From NCBI RefSeq assembly GCF_000004075.3, contig NC_026659.2:23392272-23456271 (forward strand): DNA of 64,000 nt, given 5' to 3'. This DNA is from Cucumis sativus. Lineage: Eukaryota > Streptophyta > Magnoliopsida > Cucurbitales > Cucurbitaceae. Both the position numbers and the translations under genes were made by a program. Position 1 is the first letter of the stretch. The number at the start of each line of letters is the position of its first letter. The notes beneath the pieces were generated by a model that ran no database searches, was not told the DNA's origin, and worked only from the letters and a program-made list of their open reading frames with translations. Positions 33,641 to 46,616 of this stretch are shown here, piece after piece.

Positions 33641-34583
33641 TGGCGAAATTTGGAACGATGGTGCAACTCATTTCAGTGCTTTCAAGCTCGCCCAATTCTA
33701 AGCCCAGGCCCAAGTATAAAGTGAGGAGTAATAGTCCGGAAAATTCCGTGCTGGAAGGCCTTAAGATATATGGGCCAGGCCCAATAGAACACGTCAACAA
33801 ATGGGACTTTGTACAATCTCCAAATGACAAACAATTCAATTTTTCTTTAAAGCAAAGAATGAGAGAAAAAAGAATTTACGCCTCATTTGATAACTTTTGG
33901 TTGGTTGTTTTTGGTTTTTGAAAATTAAAACTATTTTTTTTTAATGATTTTAAAAGTGACAAAAGTATTTTAACGATCTTAAAATCACTACATGTCATCA
34001 CATTACAATTCATCTTACCGTGAAAGGGCCCATAGCATAGCACATGCATTAAGTGTAAAAGTAAAGTTAATAAATCTTTTTGTTTTAATCTATCCTACTT
34101 TCAACAAGTCTTAAAACAAATTATTGGTGTTAGTTTATTTCTTTTAGACTATATATACATACATGTATATAACATTTTCATTCTCTTTATAAGTTTATAG
34201 GAAAATTATTATTATTTTAAAACTATTTTTAAGGTATCGTAACTTTTTAGTGATTCCTAGAGTATATCTATTTATGTATAGTAATTAAAAATAGAGAAAA
34301 TTGAGTATTGTTTGAGTTATACGTACTAATTCGTGTATTCTTTGCCACATAACTTTTTATTTGATTGATATTTTTTTTTTCTCTACAATGCAATAAAAAG
34401 ATGCATAAGATGATTAGGGGGCACGTAATCAATATTATTCTCTCTTTCTAGTATATTCTACCGTGTACATTGAAACAAATAAATTTAAAGTTGAAATTAT
34501 ATTACTTTCAACTCCACCCACTATTTAACTTTAAAAACGGAATCAAACCATATTATCCGCCGATCTAAGAGGAAGACCATAAA

Positions 34584-34609
34584 AAGAAAGAAAGAAAGAA
34601 AGAAAGAAG
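34584..34609. repeat. AAAG microsatellite
   Basis: About six AAAG tetranucleotides in a row, followed by AGAGAAATGG. Confidence 0.85.
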
Positions 34610-35337
34610 AGAAATGGTGAATTTCAACCTGTTTAATGAAGATATAACAACCCAACACATCTCTTTTTTGACCTAACTTTGAGGGTATTGATTGGGAAGA
34701 ACATGGACAGCATTCACAATGAAAGTTGGAATCTAATCCTATATGTTTTGTTGTTTGGAATCAATTTTCTAAAAAGCAAAAGATAAATATAGATAAAAGA
34801 AAGAAAAGTCAAATTATGGATTATTGCATATTCTTTTCCCTCATTCACGGAGTTCACTTAGGGCCTTTTTACATCTTTTTTTCCCCACAATCATGTGTTT
34901 ACATTACAACCTTTTATCATTTTAATGCTTTTCATTTTTATTAAACCTAATCAATATAATCTCTTTTCCAATGTTAATAGAATTGTCCAATAACAATTAT
35001 AATTCCATGTGTTCTTTTGTTTTTGGCTTTTTTTTAAGATCACAATTTATTTTTGCAATCTTCTATCTCAAGAAAATGGAAAAACCATTTGATTAAGTAG
35101 TGAAATTATAACTTCCAAATAATAATAAATGATGATGATAATGAGATTTTTGGTTATTGATAAAACATCTTTCTAATTGAACCATATTATTTTTGTGATT
35201 ATAATTTTGACTTTTTATTTCTATGTTTGAGTTTTTTTTTCATATTTCTTTGACTTTTTTACTTCATTTTATTGTTTGGTTTAGAAAGTTTGTATAAAAA
35301 TATTATTAGTTACTGCAATAATTTTTAATATAATAAA

Positions 35338-35452
35338 ATAAATTAAAATACTTACCATATATAACAAAATTTTAGATTCTATTCATATCTAAAGCATATA
35401 ATCCAAAATTTTTGTTATATATTGTAAATATTTTGTCAACTTTTGTGATTTT
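35338..35452. repeat. Dispersed inverted-repeat family, short copy
   Basis: Arms TATATAACAAAATTTTAGAT and the inverse of CCAAAATTTTTGTTATATA enclose TCATATCTAAAGC. Shorter than the other copies. Confidence 0.55.
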
Positions 35453-38400
35453 CGATAATTTCCCTAATTGTTACTGTTATTATATAATTATCCTCAAATT
35501 TTAATTTAAAACTAGAGTTATTTTCAAATATATCAAAATGAATTAAAATATTTACAAAATATTATTATATGTCTATCTGTATTATAATATAATTTATCTT
35601 ATTTTATCGTGATCTATTACAAATAAACTATGATATTATATAAATACTTTTTAAAAAAGTTTTGTTATTTAATTTAAAATAATTTTTCTTTGAAACTATT
35701 TGTAACTTATAATTATTTGAAATAGTCTAATTACATTTTTTTTCAACATATTGAATCATAAGCTACATTCGTTCCATTCCATTTGAACTATATCTCAATT
35801 TATGGTTTCAATATGAAACCAAAAGTTTGAAAGCATAAATACTCTATTTTTACACATTGGCTCATTTGTTTTCACATTTATTTTTGAAAAGTTAAAAAAG
35901 ATTGTTTGCATTTATAGAATTCTGACTAAAAATTCCAACATTTTTACTTAACAAAACTGAAAAATTGTAGTAACACACACAAACTTTGGACAATAACAAA
36001 ATATATATGTAACTTTTTAAATTAAACCTAGATAACCAAATGGAGACAAAATTGTAATTATTTCATGAGTGTAGAAATGGAAGCAAGATTTATTAATCTT
36101 CCCCACCAAATCTAATGTTTATCATTCATTGACCAACTCAAAATAAATAAAAGGGTGTGTGTACATATATAACTATGAACCCTAAATATGATGTTGTTTG
36201 TTTGAACTTCAAACAAGATTAACTTTGGAGATAAAGAGAGACAATAGTTTCCCTTTCCCATGAAACAAACTCATTAAAACCTTCTTTAATTACAAAGTAA
36301 CAATGTGATGTAACATTACTTAATCTCTGCTTATCTTTAATTTAATTTTTGACCTAATCTTTAATGTTAATTTGAGTCAATTACGCCGCCATGTTTGTCC
36401 ATTAACTATGGGATAATATGCATTCTTCATTGCTTTTATCGATATTTGTTTTTTTCCTTTTATTATTATATACATAAAAGAAAAGTTTTCAAATAATTAA
36501 AAAACATGTTTTTGCCATTAGGGTTTGATGTATTAGTTTCACCTCCAAATCCAATCATATGTTTCTATCCTACAAAAAAGTTTAGTTTGTCTCGATCCTC
36601 ATTTCATACAAAAGTAGCATTCGAAGTGTAATTTTCCAATTTTCAAAATCTTTGTTAGTTAATTAAGATTATTAATTCATTTGAGTTTGTACATTATTAT
36701 GAAATTGTGTCTAAATCAATCTATTTGTATATAAAGTTTCAATATGCTTTTGTTTAATCTCCATTATTGATACAATTATTAAATAAACGTGACAACACAA
36801 TCAAAGTTTATTGAAGTTAAAAGGATCAAACATCTCCAAATTGGCATACACAAATAATAGAAATCACGAGGTTTGTGGTTCGAAAAATCCTTATTTTTAA
36901 TTGTACTAAAAAACTAAAGCTTATCGACTAGACATGTTACATTGCTATTGTTTTATTTTCTTTTGTATATATTTTGAGTTCAATAACACATGAGAATGTG
37001 ATGACTTTACATCTTGACATTTGAATTTATTAGTGTAAACTCGTTCAATTATAGTGATTAACTTCAACATGACATAATAGAAAACATCACCACCGTATAG
37101 AAGTTAAAAATAATTTTTTCTAAAGATAAAATTACAAAACTAAATAAATATAACTTTTATTGCAAGGATTAGGAACAACAACAAAAATAATTGGAACCTT
37201 AGAGAATAAAATAAAATCAATATTGAAATTCTTCAACATTACATATTATCCAATAATATAACTTTGAGTAATCTTTGAAACTTCCAAGCAAGCCTTCTAG
37301 CTACCATGCATGAACAATGAACAATATAGCTTTGTTTCTAAGAGTTAAAGAAGTTCCATTATTTTCTAAACTTAGTCTACATTCATAGAAAGTCAATTAA
37401 AAAAAAATGAAGTAAATGAAAAGTATAATATACTTGAAGTGGGATAATATGATATTTATAATGTATTAACATATGTATTATATTATAATTGATTAGAGAA
37501 TCAGGATAACCTTAAAAGAGGGGCTAACTTAGGCTTTAATTTTGGGTTAGTTCATTGTTCTCATTATTCTATATTCAAACCAAAAAGATTGATGTACTAT
37601 TTATTTAATTTCTTTAATTAAAAGAAATTGAGTTACATTATTGGATTAACTTTGTCCTTCTACGTAAAGTATATTTATTTATTAAAATATTCATTATTTT
37701 CCACATATGTGTCATTTTTTAAGCCAACTTTTTCTATAATTGTATTTTTGGATGCTTTCAACTAAAATTAAATTAATACATTCTTTGTACGTCTGAATTA
37801 ACTTAATTAATTAATTGTATTAGATAATCAACTTAATTGTTCTTGTTATGGATAATGAACTTAGTTGGCTTAATTTCCCTACAAATTTGAATGAACGACC
37901 ATATTATCATTTGTTTAGTAACACAAAATATAATCATTCATTCAATTGAAGGAGTTTTTTTTCTTTTTTTATCGAGTATTTGGATAACCATAAAGGATTG
38001 AGTGTTCTGAGCCTAATTGACGGGTAATATTAAACTTATTCCGTTTGGATAGATTTTGATTCAACTCTATTTTACATCGTTTTTACTTTTTATTTTATTT
38101 TATTATTATTGTTTCGTCTATACATAAAACACTATTTTGATTTTCAAAATAATATTCATTACATTTAACCTCCCTAAACATCCCATGCAATTTTAGTGTT
38201 TGGTACAAAGAAGTCTAACTAAAGAAATATAGGTAAAAGGAAAACATGGATATTTTATAAATGATACCTTTGTTATTTCTACTTCGTAAAATTCACGCAT
38301 CAATCATACCTTTGAATATTTAGTAGTGTTGTGAAAAATCCCAACAATTATTATTATTATTGTTTATGAAAATGAATGGATCGCCCCCATAAATAAATAA

Positions 38401-41400
38401 AAAGAGAAAAAAGAGAAAATATTTTTATAGGTCAAATCAAACATTAGAATGATAAATTCACGAGTTAAATCAATGAATTAACAATCGCATTTTAATGTTA
38501 ATTAGTTCAACATTGACATTTACTCACTTTTTAAAAATATTATTTTTATTATTTTCTTTAAAAGACTTGACCGTTCAAATCTCTCACTTGCATCTTTCTT
38601 TTACTACCAGTGAATAAACTTAATAATTATTTTAGGTTAAATTACAATAAATGAATCAATAGTTTAAAACCTTCAACCGATTCTCATGATTTTGTTGAAT
38701 CTCACCGATCAATCCTCAAACAAATCAAAATCTGAATCATTTTCTCAACATTTGTACTAAACTATAATAAGCCTTCAATACAGATAGTTCATTAACAAAT
38801 AATTTTTTTGTGACAGATATTAATATAGTAAGGACTAATAATAACACCAATAATTAGGATATTTGATTAGACCTAAGACCAAACTTAAAAACTATAGTTT
38901 AAAATTGAAACTAAAACCTAAACCCACGAGACTTAATTTAATAATAATTATTATAATTATTTTAAAATTGAGATGAAATAATTAAAAAAGAAAGAAAAGG
39001 AAAATGTGAATGCATTTAATTGGCGGGACCCAACACGTGCGAAAAGGTATGATGCAAAAAGTAGCACGCTTCAAAGCAGTGGACAATAGATGGAAATTGA
39101 TCATGCTTTAAAGAGAGTCAATGAATCCCCCCCATCTTCCACCCTCCGATTTGCTTACTTTTATCAAAGATCCAACTTAAGTGCCAAGTGGAGCGTCCAC
39201 GAGCATAGTTGATGGTGTAGCTTAAGTTTCAGCCGTCCATTGTCTTCCCGCCACTTGCCACGCTGGAGCCGCAATTTAAAAAAGCAGTGAGAATCTGCGA
39301 TAATGGGTTGCCTCCCTAAACCCTTTTTAGTCCCCAACCTAACATTTATTTAATTCTACAATCCCCCCACCCTCCCCCAAAATTATTTTGCCCATCTATT
39401 TCTTCCATATCACCATGCTACCACCCGCATAATCACCTAAATTATACAAAATAATTCAATTAATAACTTATAACTTTGTTAGAACATTTATGTTTATCAA
39501 CCTTCCCTTTAACTTTATTTTCTCTCTTTTTGTTATAACCGATAGAAGGAGACACCTTTTTTAATTAATGAGATAAACAAAAGTCCAACATATAACATTA
39601 ACGAGAAGAAAAGTATAAATGATTTTAAAATTATATATAAAGATGTACAAGGGATCATAAGATGAGATTTAGAGCACATCTACTTATTTCTCTTTTGGTT
39701 TTACTCTATTTCATGTCAACATCATAAGTTGATGCAATGAAAGTAGTGGAAGTAGAAGTTGGTGATTGTTCAATAAAAAGTAAAATCATTTTTTTATCTT
39801 ATTCAAAAGTACTAATCCACGTTCTAAAAGATATTAATGATTTTTCTATTCATATATTAGCCGTAAGAGCTTTAAACTTTTTAATATTTTTAAAATGATA
39901 GGCATGTTAATTAAACAAGTTTTTCTTATATATATATATATATATAAATAATACAACTTTTTTCTTTAAAAAAGATAAATTGTCTCTTCTTCATATGTTG
40001 TTGGGATGATATCATTGTTTTTATACATATTGGAGCAGACATATGGCAACGAAGAAGGGGACTTCTTCTTCTGTCCTACCTTAATTTCCATACACACACA
40101 CATATATACATATTTATTTATTTTACATATTATTATTATATATTTTCTTTTCTTTTTCAAAAAGAAAAACAAATCTTATCACTTTCTTTTTGTAAAAGTT
40201 GTGTTGTATTCTTTTCATCCATATGTATATTATTAAATTTTTAGGCTTCTCATCCAATATAATTTAGTGATAAAAAAACCATCAAGACATATTTATTTTT
40301 TAAGGTCACCGAATCCTTGTTCATATATACGATGTGCCATGTTATTCCAAAAACATCATTTTAATTTATCAATGGATCCCTAAATTAAAACGTTTGTAAT
40401 TTGAAAAACGAATAATTTTAGAAAAAAAAGTTGAAAATGATTAATAAATGATGAAAGGAAATTTAAAAACACTTTTAACGTTTATTTTAAACCTAGAAAA
40501 ATGATTCTTTTAAAAATATGTATATTTCTTTTATTGAACTATCCTTTTTAATGATGGATAGTTAGAAAATTGTATTTGAAATTGAAAACTCTTAGATAAT
40601 TATATTAACTAATAAAAATAAATGATAGTAGATTAAGGACGTCAATTATTAACAATGATATTTTGTTATATATAAATACTTTTTCCTATTTGAAAATTCT
40701 TTTTTGACGATATAAATATAGGAAAAGAAAACTGAAGGAATATAATTGGATGAAAAGGGTTTGTTTCTAGCTATTTGTATTTTGTCTACACAAACGGTCT
40801 ATATTAGTCGTAAAAAGATTGTTTTCATTTTTTATTTTGTCACTTTCTATTATTTTGTTTGCTATTTAATAGGGTTTTCTCTTTTTAACGAAATTTAATA
40901 GGTTTTTTTTTTCTTAAAGTTAGAAGTTCAATTTTTGTATTAAATATTAAAATTTCCATTTGTTATTTTTTAAAATATGAAATTACATATTTCATGCATA
41001 ACTGTTTTTTTCCTCTCCTTTTGCTAACCTATTTGACAATCAAACCTTATCCCTTATTTTGTTCCTATTTTCCGAATAATAATAAATAAATAAACAAAAT
41101 CTGGAAATTTGTTTTCTTGTTTTCTTCCCAATCGTCTTCTGTTAAAAATTATAGAAAATTTGATGTCATTCACATTTAGGACACTCTTTTTTAAATATAT
41201 ATTGCTTAGAAAATGATTTGTGAAAATAAACTCAATTATTTTTAATTATATATTGCTTCTCATACAATTGATTAATTAATTCTTCAATTATATATATAAA
41301 AAAAAAAAACCAAAAGACATGAACGAAGGTTTTTGGGAACAAAAAACAAGCTTACAAAATAGGACAATTATTCTTATTATTACTTTTTTTTTCTGCCATT

Positions 41401-42754
41401 CAATCCTCCCTTAAATAATGAATTATAACCCACTCGTATATATATATATTCTTGATTCCCTTCATAAAAATTATAAATTAGAATATATATTAACTTATTT
41501 TAGTAATTTAATTTTATGTTTCTTTCATTTTTAATTTTCTTCAAATATTCATTTTCTATTTTTTTTTCATAACAGATAATTTTAATGTTTGTTCTTTTTT
41601 TTTTAATTATTTTTTCTAACATAAGCATAAGTAAGCAATCATTGAAAAATTAAATTGGATAAGAACTAAATAGTTTATTATATTCTAAAGTTTTAAAATC
41701 TAACATAAAGGTATTTAGGTCATGATGTTTAGTAATTAACTGATTTTCAAAATAATTTTTAAAAATTAAATCAATTTTCTTTGAAATTCTTTTAGAATTT
41801 TCATCTATGAGTTATAGAAGTTGAGTTTTATGTCAAATTAAAAAAAATAAGTCTTTTATTTTACAAAATTTTGCTTCATTTTGCAGATATTATTAAAAAG
41901 TAAATAATAAATCAAAAAAAAAATATTTATGAAATTGAAAAAATAAAACTAAGTTTTATATGATTTTTTAAAATTTCTTTTTGGATAAAATAGACTAATG
42001 ATGATCACTCACGAGTCACATCAAATCTTTTTCTTTTTCTCTTGCCTTTAGTTTGGTTTTCTTTAATTCGTTTGAAGAAACTTTAAAGTTTTAGAGAATC
42101 AAATTATGAAAGTGTTTTATGTTAATAAATTTAAATATATGAAAATTTGTACTCTAAAGTCTAATCTACCAAACTCTTTTTCCAAATTTTTTAGTTCTTT
42201 TTATTTTGATTGTTCTTCAAACTTTCTACTCTAAATTAAATTTACTAATATATTAAAAAGTAAATTAAAAAATGTTCGTTTTGATCTTACCGGATGTGAA
42301 GTTAACTTTTGAATACGATAGTAACCATTGCTACAATTTTGATATGACTTCATTAAAAAACAGTGGGTTTAAAAAAATGAAGCAAGTATCATGCAAAAAT
42401 AAAAAGTAATTTAAGAAAGTGAATAAAAATGAAGAGACTAAAATCATCCCTTAAACCATATATGTTGCAAACTTTTCATTACCTATATTTGTTTGTTATC
42501 TAAATGATGGTGGCCTAGTTTTAGAAAAATGAATTGTCTTAGGTTGATATTAAGCAAAAGTAAAAAAAATTAAAGAACAAAGCACAACAATAACTTAAAT
42601 GGAGAGAGGGAGAGTTTGACATGCATTTAATTTTTTAATTTACACTAATTTTACTCATAAATTTATTGTTTTTTAATAAATTTTCTACCAAAAAGTTTTC
42701 AAAACCCAAATAAAAAATTTAAAATTCAAATAGAAAAATTATAAAAAAAAATAA

Positions 42755-42905
42755 ATTTGACAAAATATTTACAACATATAGAAAAGTCTCAGATTTTATC
42801 GATAGTAGATATTAATAGTTACTGATATGATTCTATAAATGATATTGATATATAGCTTGTAGATATTTAATTTATTTTGCTATTTTTAAAAGTACTTTAT
42901 ATTAT
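42755..42905. repeat. Dispersed inverted-repeat family, copy
   Basis: The left arm (CAAAATATTTACAACATATA ... TTTTATCGATAGTAGAT) and right arm (GATATATAGCTTGTAGATAT ... TTATTTTGCTATTTTT) match the family in order. The core contains GATATTGATA. Confidence 0.5.
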
Positions 42906-45377
42906 AATACATTTAAAATAAAAGTATAAAAGAAAATTTAAACTCAGTTGATATCAACATTTACATCAATATTTTTAACATTTATATGAGTTTTGTCTAT
43001 ACAAGTAAATTAACATTGAAAAAAATATAATTGAAACACTCAGAAATATAAAATAATTAAAAAGAGAAAAAGAAAAACTAGATTTCATGATTTTTTTTCT
43101 AATTTTAATTTTTTTTAGAGCAAGTAGTCCAACTAATCCAAAATTATGTCTTTTATAAATACAAATAAAATTATCATTATGAAAACCAAAAGAAAAGGGA
43201 AAAAAAAAGAGGAAAAGGCAGAAGCAACGCATATAAAAGAAGAGATGAAAAGAAAAAAAATATAGAAAATGGCTAATGACAAGCTGTACGGTTTATTCTT
43301 ATTATTTCAAACATTATTTAATTACGTAATTACCTTATATTAAAATAAAATCAACTGTTTTGTTTTACCTAACGTCCTTATTTATTTATCTTTTTAGAAA
43401 TATATATTTTTATTCAATTTTAAATTATTGGGTTAACTTCTCATTTTTAAACTCATGGTTGATTAGAAATTCATAGCCATTTACCAATCAAACCTAAAAT
43501 AGTTCAAAAATAAAATTATAGATTACGATAGAATGTAAAGCAGTAGACTATAATACTTATAGGAACGAAAGAGACTATTGCTAATATAGTTTTTTACATT
43601 TAATTATTTATTTTAAAAGACTCTTTTCTTTTTGTCAACATAGATAAGTAAAATAGTTGACAATCGAAATTATAAATGTATGATATGTTTGCATTTTTCT
43701 AGAAATACTTTTGCAGATATCTTTAAGTATTTTGATTAGACTGCATACTAAAAATATATCTTAAATTTATATAATATTTCAAAACGTCATTATGATTATT
43801 TATTAATTTATAAATAATTTGATATAGTTTGAATATATATATTACTAATTTGAATTTTATTTTAAATCAATACAATTTATATTATTTTAAATGTTATTTT
43901 TTTAAATAAAATAATATATCATAATTTAAGATTTCTGTAAGACTTAAAAATAATAAAAGGAATTCTTCATGGCAAAAAAATAACCGATAAAAACCCACAA
44001 ATGGGTAAATATTTTCTTTCACTTTACTAATTTTGACCATGTTTATTTATTTAATGATATAATAATAAAAAATGGTTATAAATTAAATTGAAAGTTTGCA
44101 GAAAGAGTGTAACACACGTGGAGATTGGGGTACAATTACAAATGACTAAAAAATAAAAATTAAAGTTTAAACTACATTGATGGAACAATCATTTTTCTGT
44201 TTATAATAAATACAAACTCAAATGAAAGGAGAAACTGGTCTCTACCATTAAAACAAGAATTAATAGCTTCGTAATTAATTTTTGTGTAGCTCAATAATTT
44301 CGTACTTCATAAAAACAGATAGGCTAACTTTTTAATTATCACCAATCACATGCAGTACACACAATAACTGTTTAAGTATAATCATATAATGCCCCCTATG
44401 AATAATAGATTCATTTTTTACAACTTAGACTCATGTTTATGTTTAATTAAGATGTCAGATATATAGCTCAACTGCATTAAAAAACAAAACTTAGATTCAC
44501 ACACACACACATATATCTTTTCATATTTTATAACTTTTTTATTGTTTTTAAAAAATTAACACTATTTACCCTTATAAATTTATCTGTTTTGGTTATTTAC
44601 TTACTTTATTGATGTTTTTTTTTTTTTACGTAAAAATGAGCCAAAAATTTAAAACTATTAATATAAAATTTAAAAAACAAAAGAGATTTGGTGTTGGTTA
44701 TCTTTTTATATTATATATATATATTGTCCTTTGATATGTTAGACATTTTGTTCCCTATTGTCATATTATAGGGGATGTCTTTTGTAATGTACTTTTGGTA
44801 TGATTATTTTTTCCATCTTTGAAACTTTGGGGGTTTATTTTTAAGGATTGTTTATTTCTTTGGACCTCGTAGACTTATCCTTGTTCTGATTATTCCTTCT
44901 ATAGTGTATTTCTAATGGATGGTTTTATGTTTGTTAGGGTTATTAATTTTAAAGAGAGTAAATTATCATGGAGAGAAAATCTCATATTTACAAAGAGCAT
45001 AGGTTCGTTTCACTAAATAATTATATTTGTCTAAGGGATTATGTGTATCTTGTTAGCATGTGTGGGGGATAATCCATATATTTCAAAATTGAAGACAAAT
45101 AGTATAAAATTAAGTAAAAAGAAGAAAGAAAAGAAATGGTTATTAAATGAATATGGAATCCGATTTTTTTAAAAAATTGAGGACGGAAGATGGAGAAAAG
45201 AGGAAGGGCAAATCCGTAGTATTGAGGAAAGATGATGGATAATAATGTAAATTCAGTTGTAGTGGACTGCCTACAAAAAGGCCTCCCGTGAACCGATCTC
45301 TGGCACGCAAAACGCTAACTCAAATTCCGTTGTGAGCAATTAGACCGATTATTATTATTTTTTTAATCCAAAACACA

Positions 45378-46004
45378 ATGAAACCCCAACGGCCTCTTAT
45401 CCTCTCTCTCCTCTTCGCAGCCACTCTCTTCTACCTCCGCCCTGTTTCCGCCGATGAAGATACCCCAAACTCCCCCAACGCCACCGCCAATTGTATGGAG
45501 TTCATCCGCACTAGCTGCGGCATTACTCTCTATCCCGACGTCTGCTACACTTCGCTTTCTCGTTACGCCAACGACATTCAGCAGGACCCTGCCTCCCTCA
45601 CTCGCATCGCCATTACCATCAGCCTCGCCAACTCCCGTAGAATGGCCGCTTACGTCTCCAATTTATCTCACGTCGGCGACAACGGTGCCGACCGTAGAGC
45701 CGCTTCCGCACTCCATGACTGTTTCACGAACTTCGACGACGCCGTGGACGAGATTCGCGGCTCGCTCAAGCAGATGCGGCAGATCAACGACGTCGATGCA
45801 CCGTCGTTTAGGTTCCAGATGAGTAACGTGCAGACGTGGATGAGCGCAGCGTTAACGGATCAAGAAACGTGTACGGATGGATTCGAGGATGTGGCGGATG
45901 GACCGATGAAGGAGGACGTGTGTGCCAAAGCGGAGAAGGTGAAGAAGCACACCAGTAATGCCTTAGCGCTGGTGAACAGCTTCGTGGAGAAAAAGATTCC
46001 GTGA
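45378..46004 (+). CDS. Pectin methylesterase inhibitor / invertase inhibitor family protein
   Basis: A secreted four-helix-bundle inhibitor that binds pectin methylesterase or acid invertase in the cell wall; sequence alone does not settle which. A single exon of 208 aa. The first 25 residues are a signal peptide (LILSLLFAATLFYL then SADE). The mature part has the family's cysteine layout: Cys47 and Cys56 spaced eight residues apart, then Cys115 and Cys155, with extra Cys39 and Cys172. The helical hairpin segment begins CMEFIRTSCGITLYPDVCYT, and ALTDQETCTDGFED matches the usual ALTDxxTCxDGF motif. Length is typical of stand-alone inhibitors such as the 21-kDa-protein type. The start at 45378 is the first Met of the frame and directly precedes the signal peptide. 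Codon use is much more GC-rich than the flanks, as for a real gene. Confidence 0.9.
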   Translation: MKPQRPLILSLLFAATLFYLRPVSADEDTPNSPNATANCMEFIRTSCGITLYPDVCYTSLSRYANDIQQDPASLTRIAITISLANSRRMAAYVSNLSHVGDNGADRRAASALHDCFTNFDDAVDEIRGSLKQMRQINDVDAPSFRFQMSNVQTWMSAALTDQETCTDGFEDVADGPMKEDVCAKAEKVKKHTSNALALVNSFVEKKIP

Positions 46005-46155
46005 TCGAATCGGTAGGTTGTGTGAATCAAAATTCTGAAAAATATAGTTGAAAAATCTCTGGAAATGATATGAAATAGTTTGGTGCTGTATTTAATTAAC
46101 AGTTTGTAAGAGATAGAGATGTAAATTTGTTACTAGACAGAGAAACTGAAATTTT

Positions 46156-46187
46156 CTTTTGGTTTTGGTTTTGGTTTTGGTTTTGGT
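46156..46187. repeat. TTTTGG hexanucleotide repeat
   Basis: Five units in tandem in or near the 3' UTR of the inhibitor gene. On the plus strand they encode a meaningless Leu-Val run in one short frame. Confidence 0.85.
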
Positions 46188-46555
46188 AATTTGTGTGTGG
46201 CTCTGCTTTGTAGTACTCCTCTGTTCTGTTCTGTTCCTCTCTGTTCTGTTCTGTTCTGCTGGTTCCTTCTTTCATAGTTTCAGAATGAAAGAAAGAGAAG
46301 GAAGCAATTCCCCTTTTGTGTTATTAATTATTAGTTTTACAGTGTTCCAATGCATTTTTAAACTTGTTGTGAATTCAATGATTCTTCATCTTTCGCTGTA
46401 GTGATCCACAGTTTCATAATCTTCTCAGTTTTCATTCTTCTCATACATTCATTCAACATGGATCTTTCTATTTGATTCTAACTAACTCTGGTTATAATTT
46501 AATGTTGTCATTACCAAATTGATTCGAAATTCTAAACAGCTTTATTCAGAGAAGC

Positions 46556-46616
<61 letters not shown>
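46556..46616. repeat. TA/GA compound microsatellite
   Basis: About six TA units followed by more than twenty GA units with one interruption (GAAAGA). Confidence 0.92.

Larger units (their letters stand above)
33641..45377. other. Gene-poor region, part 2
   Basis: AT-rich. The frame at 33574-33921 contains GGGCCCAGG-like and GGCCCA words but no known protein. An AAAG microsatellite lies at 34584-34609, a TA run near 39929-39947, and a less AT-rich 300-bp patch at about 39000-39320 might mark a promoter or untranslated exon, though no gene can be attached to it. Copies of the inverted-repeat family lie at 35338-35452 and 42755-42905. The last few hundred bases should hold the inhibitor gene promoter. 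Confidence 0.5.

Noticed and set aside
33574..33921. 115-codon plus-strand frame
   Set aside because: Starts inside an inverted-repeat copy, shows no recognisable domain and ends in AT-rich low complexity.
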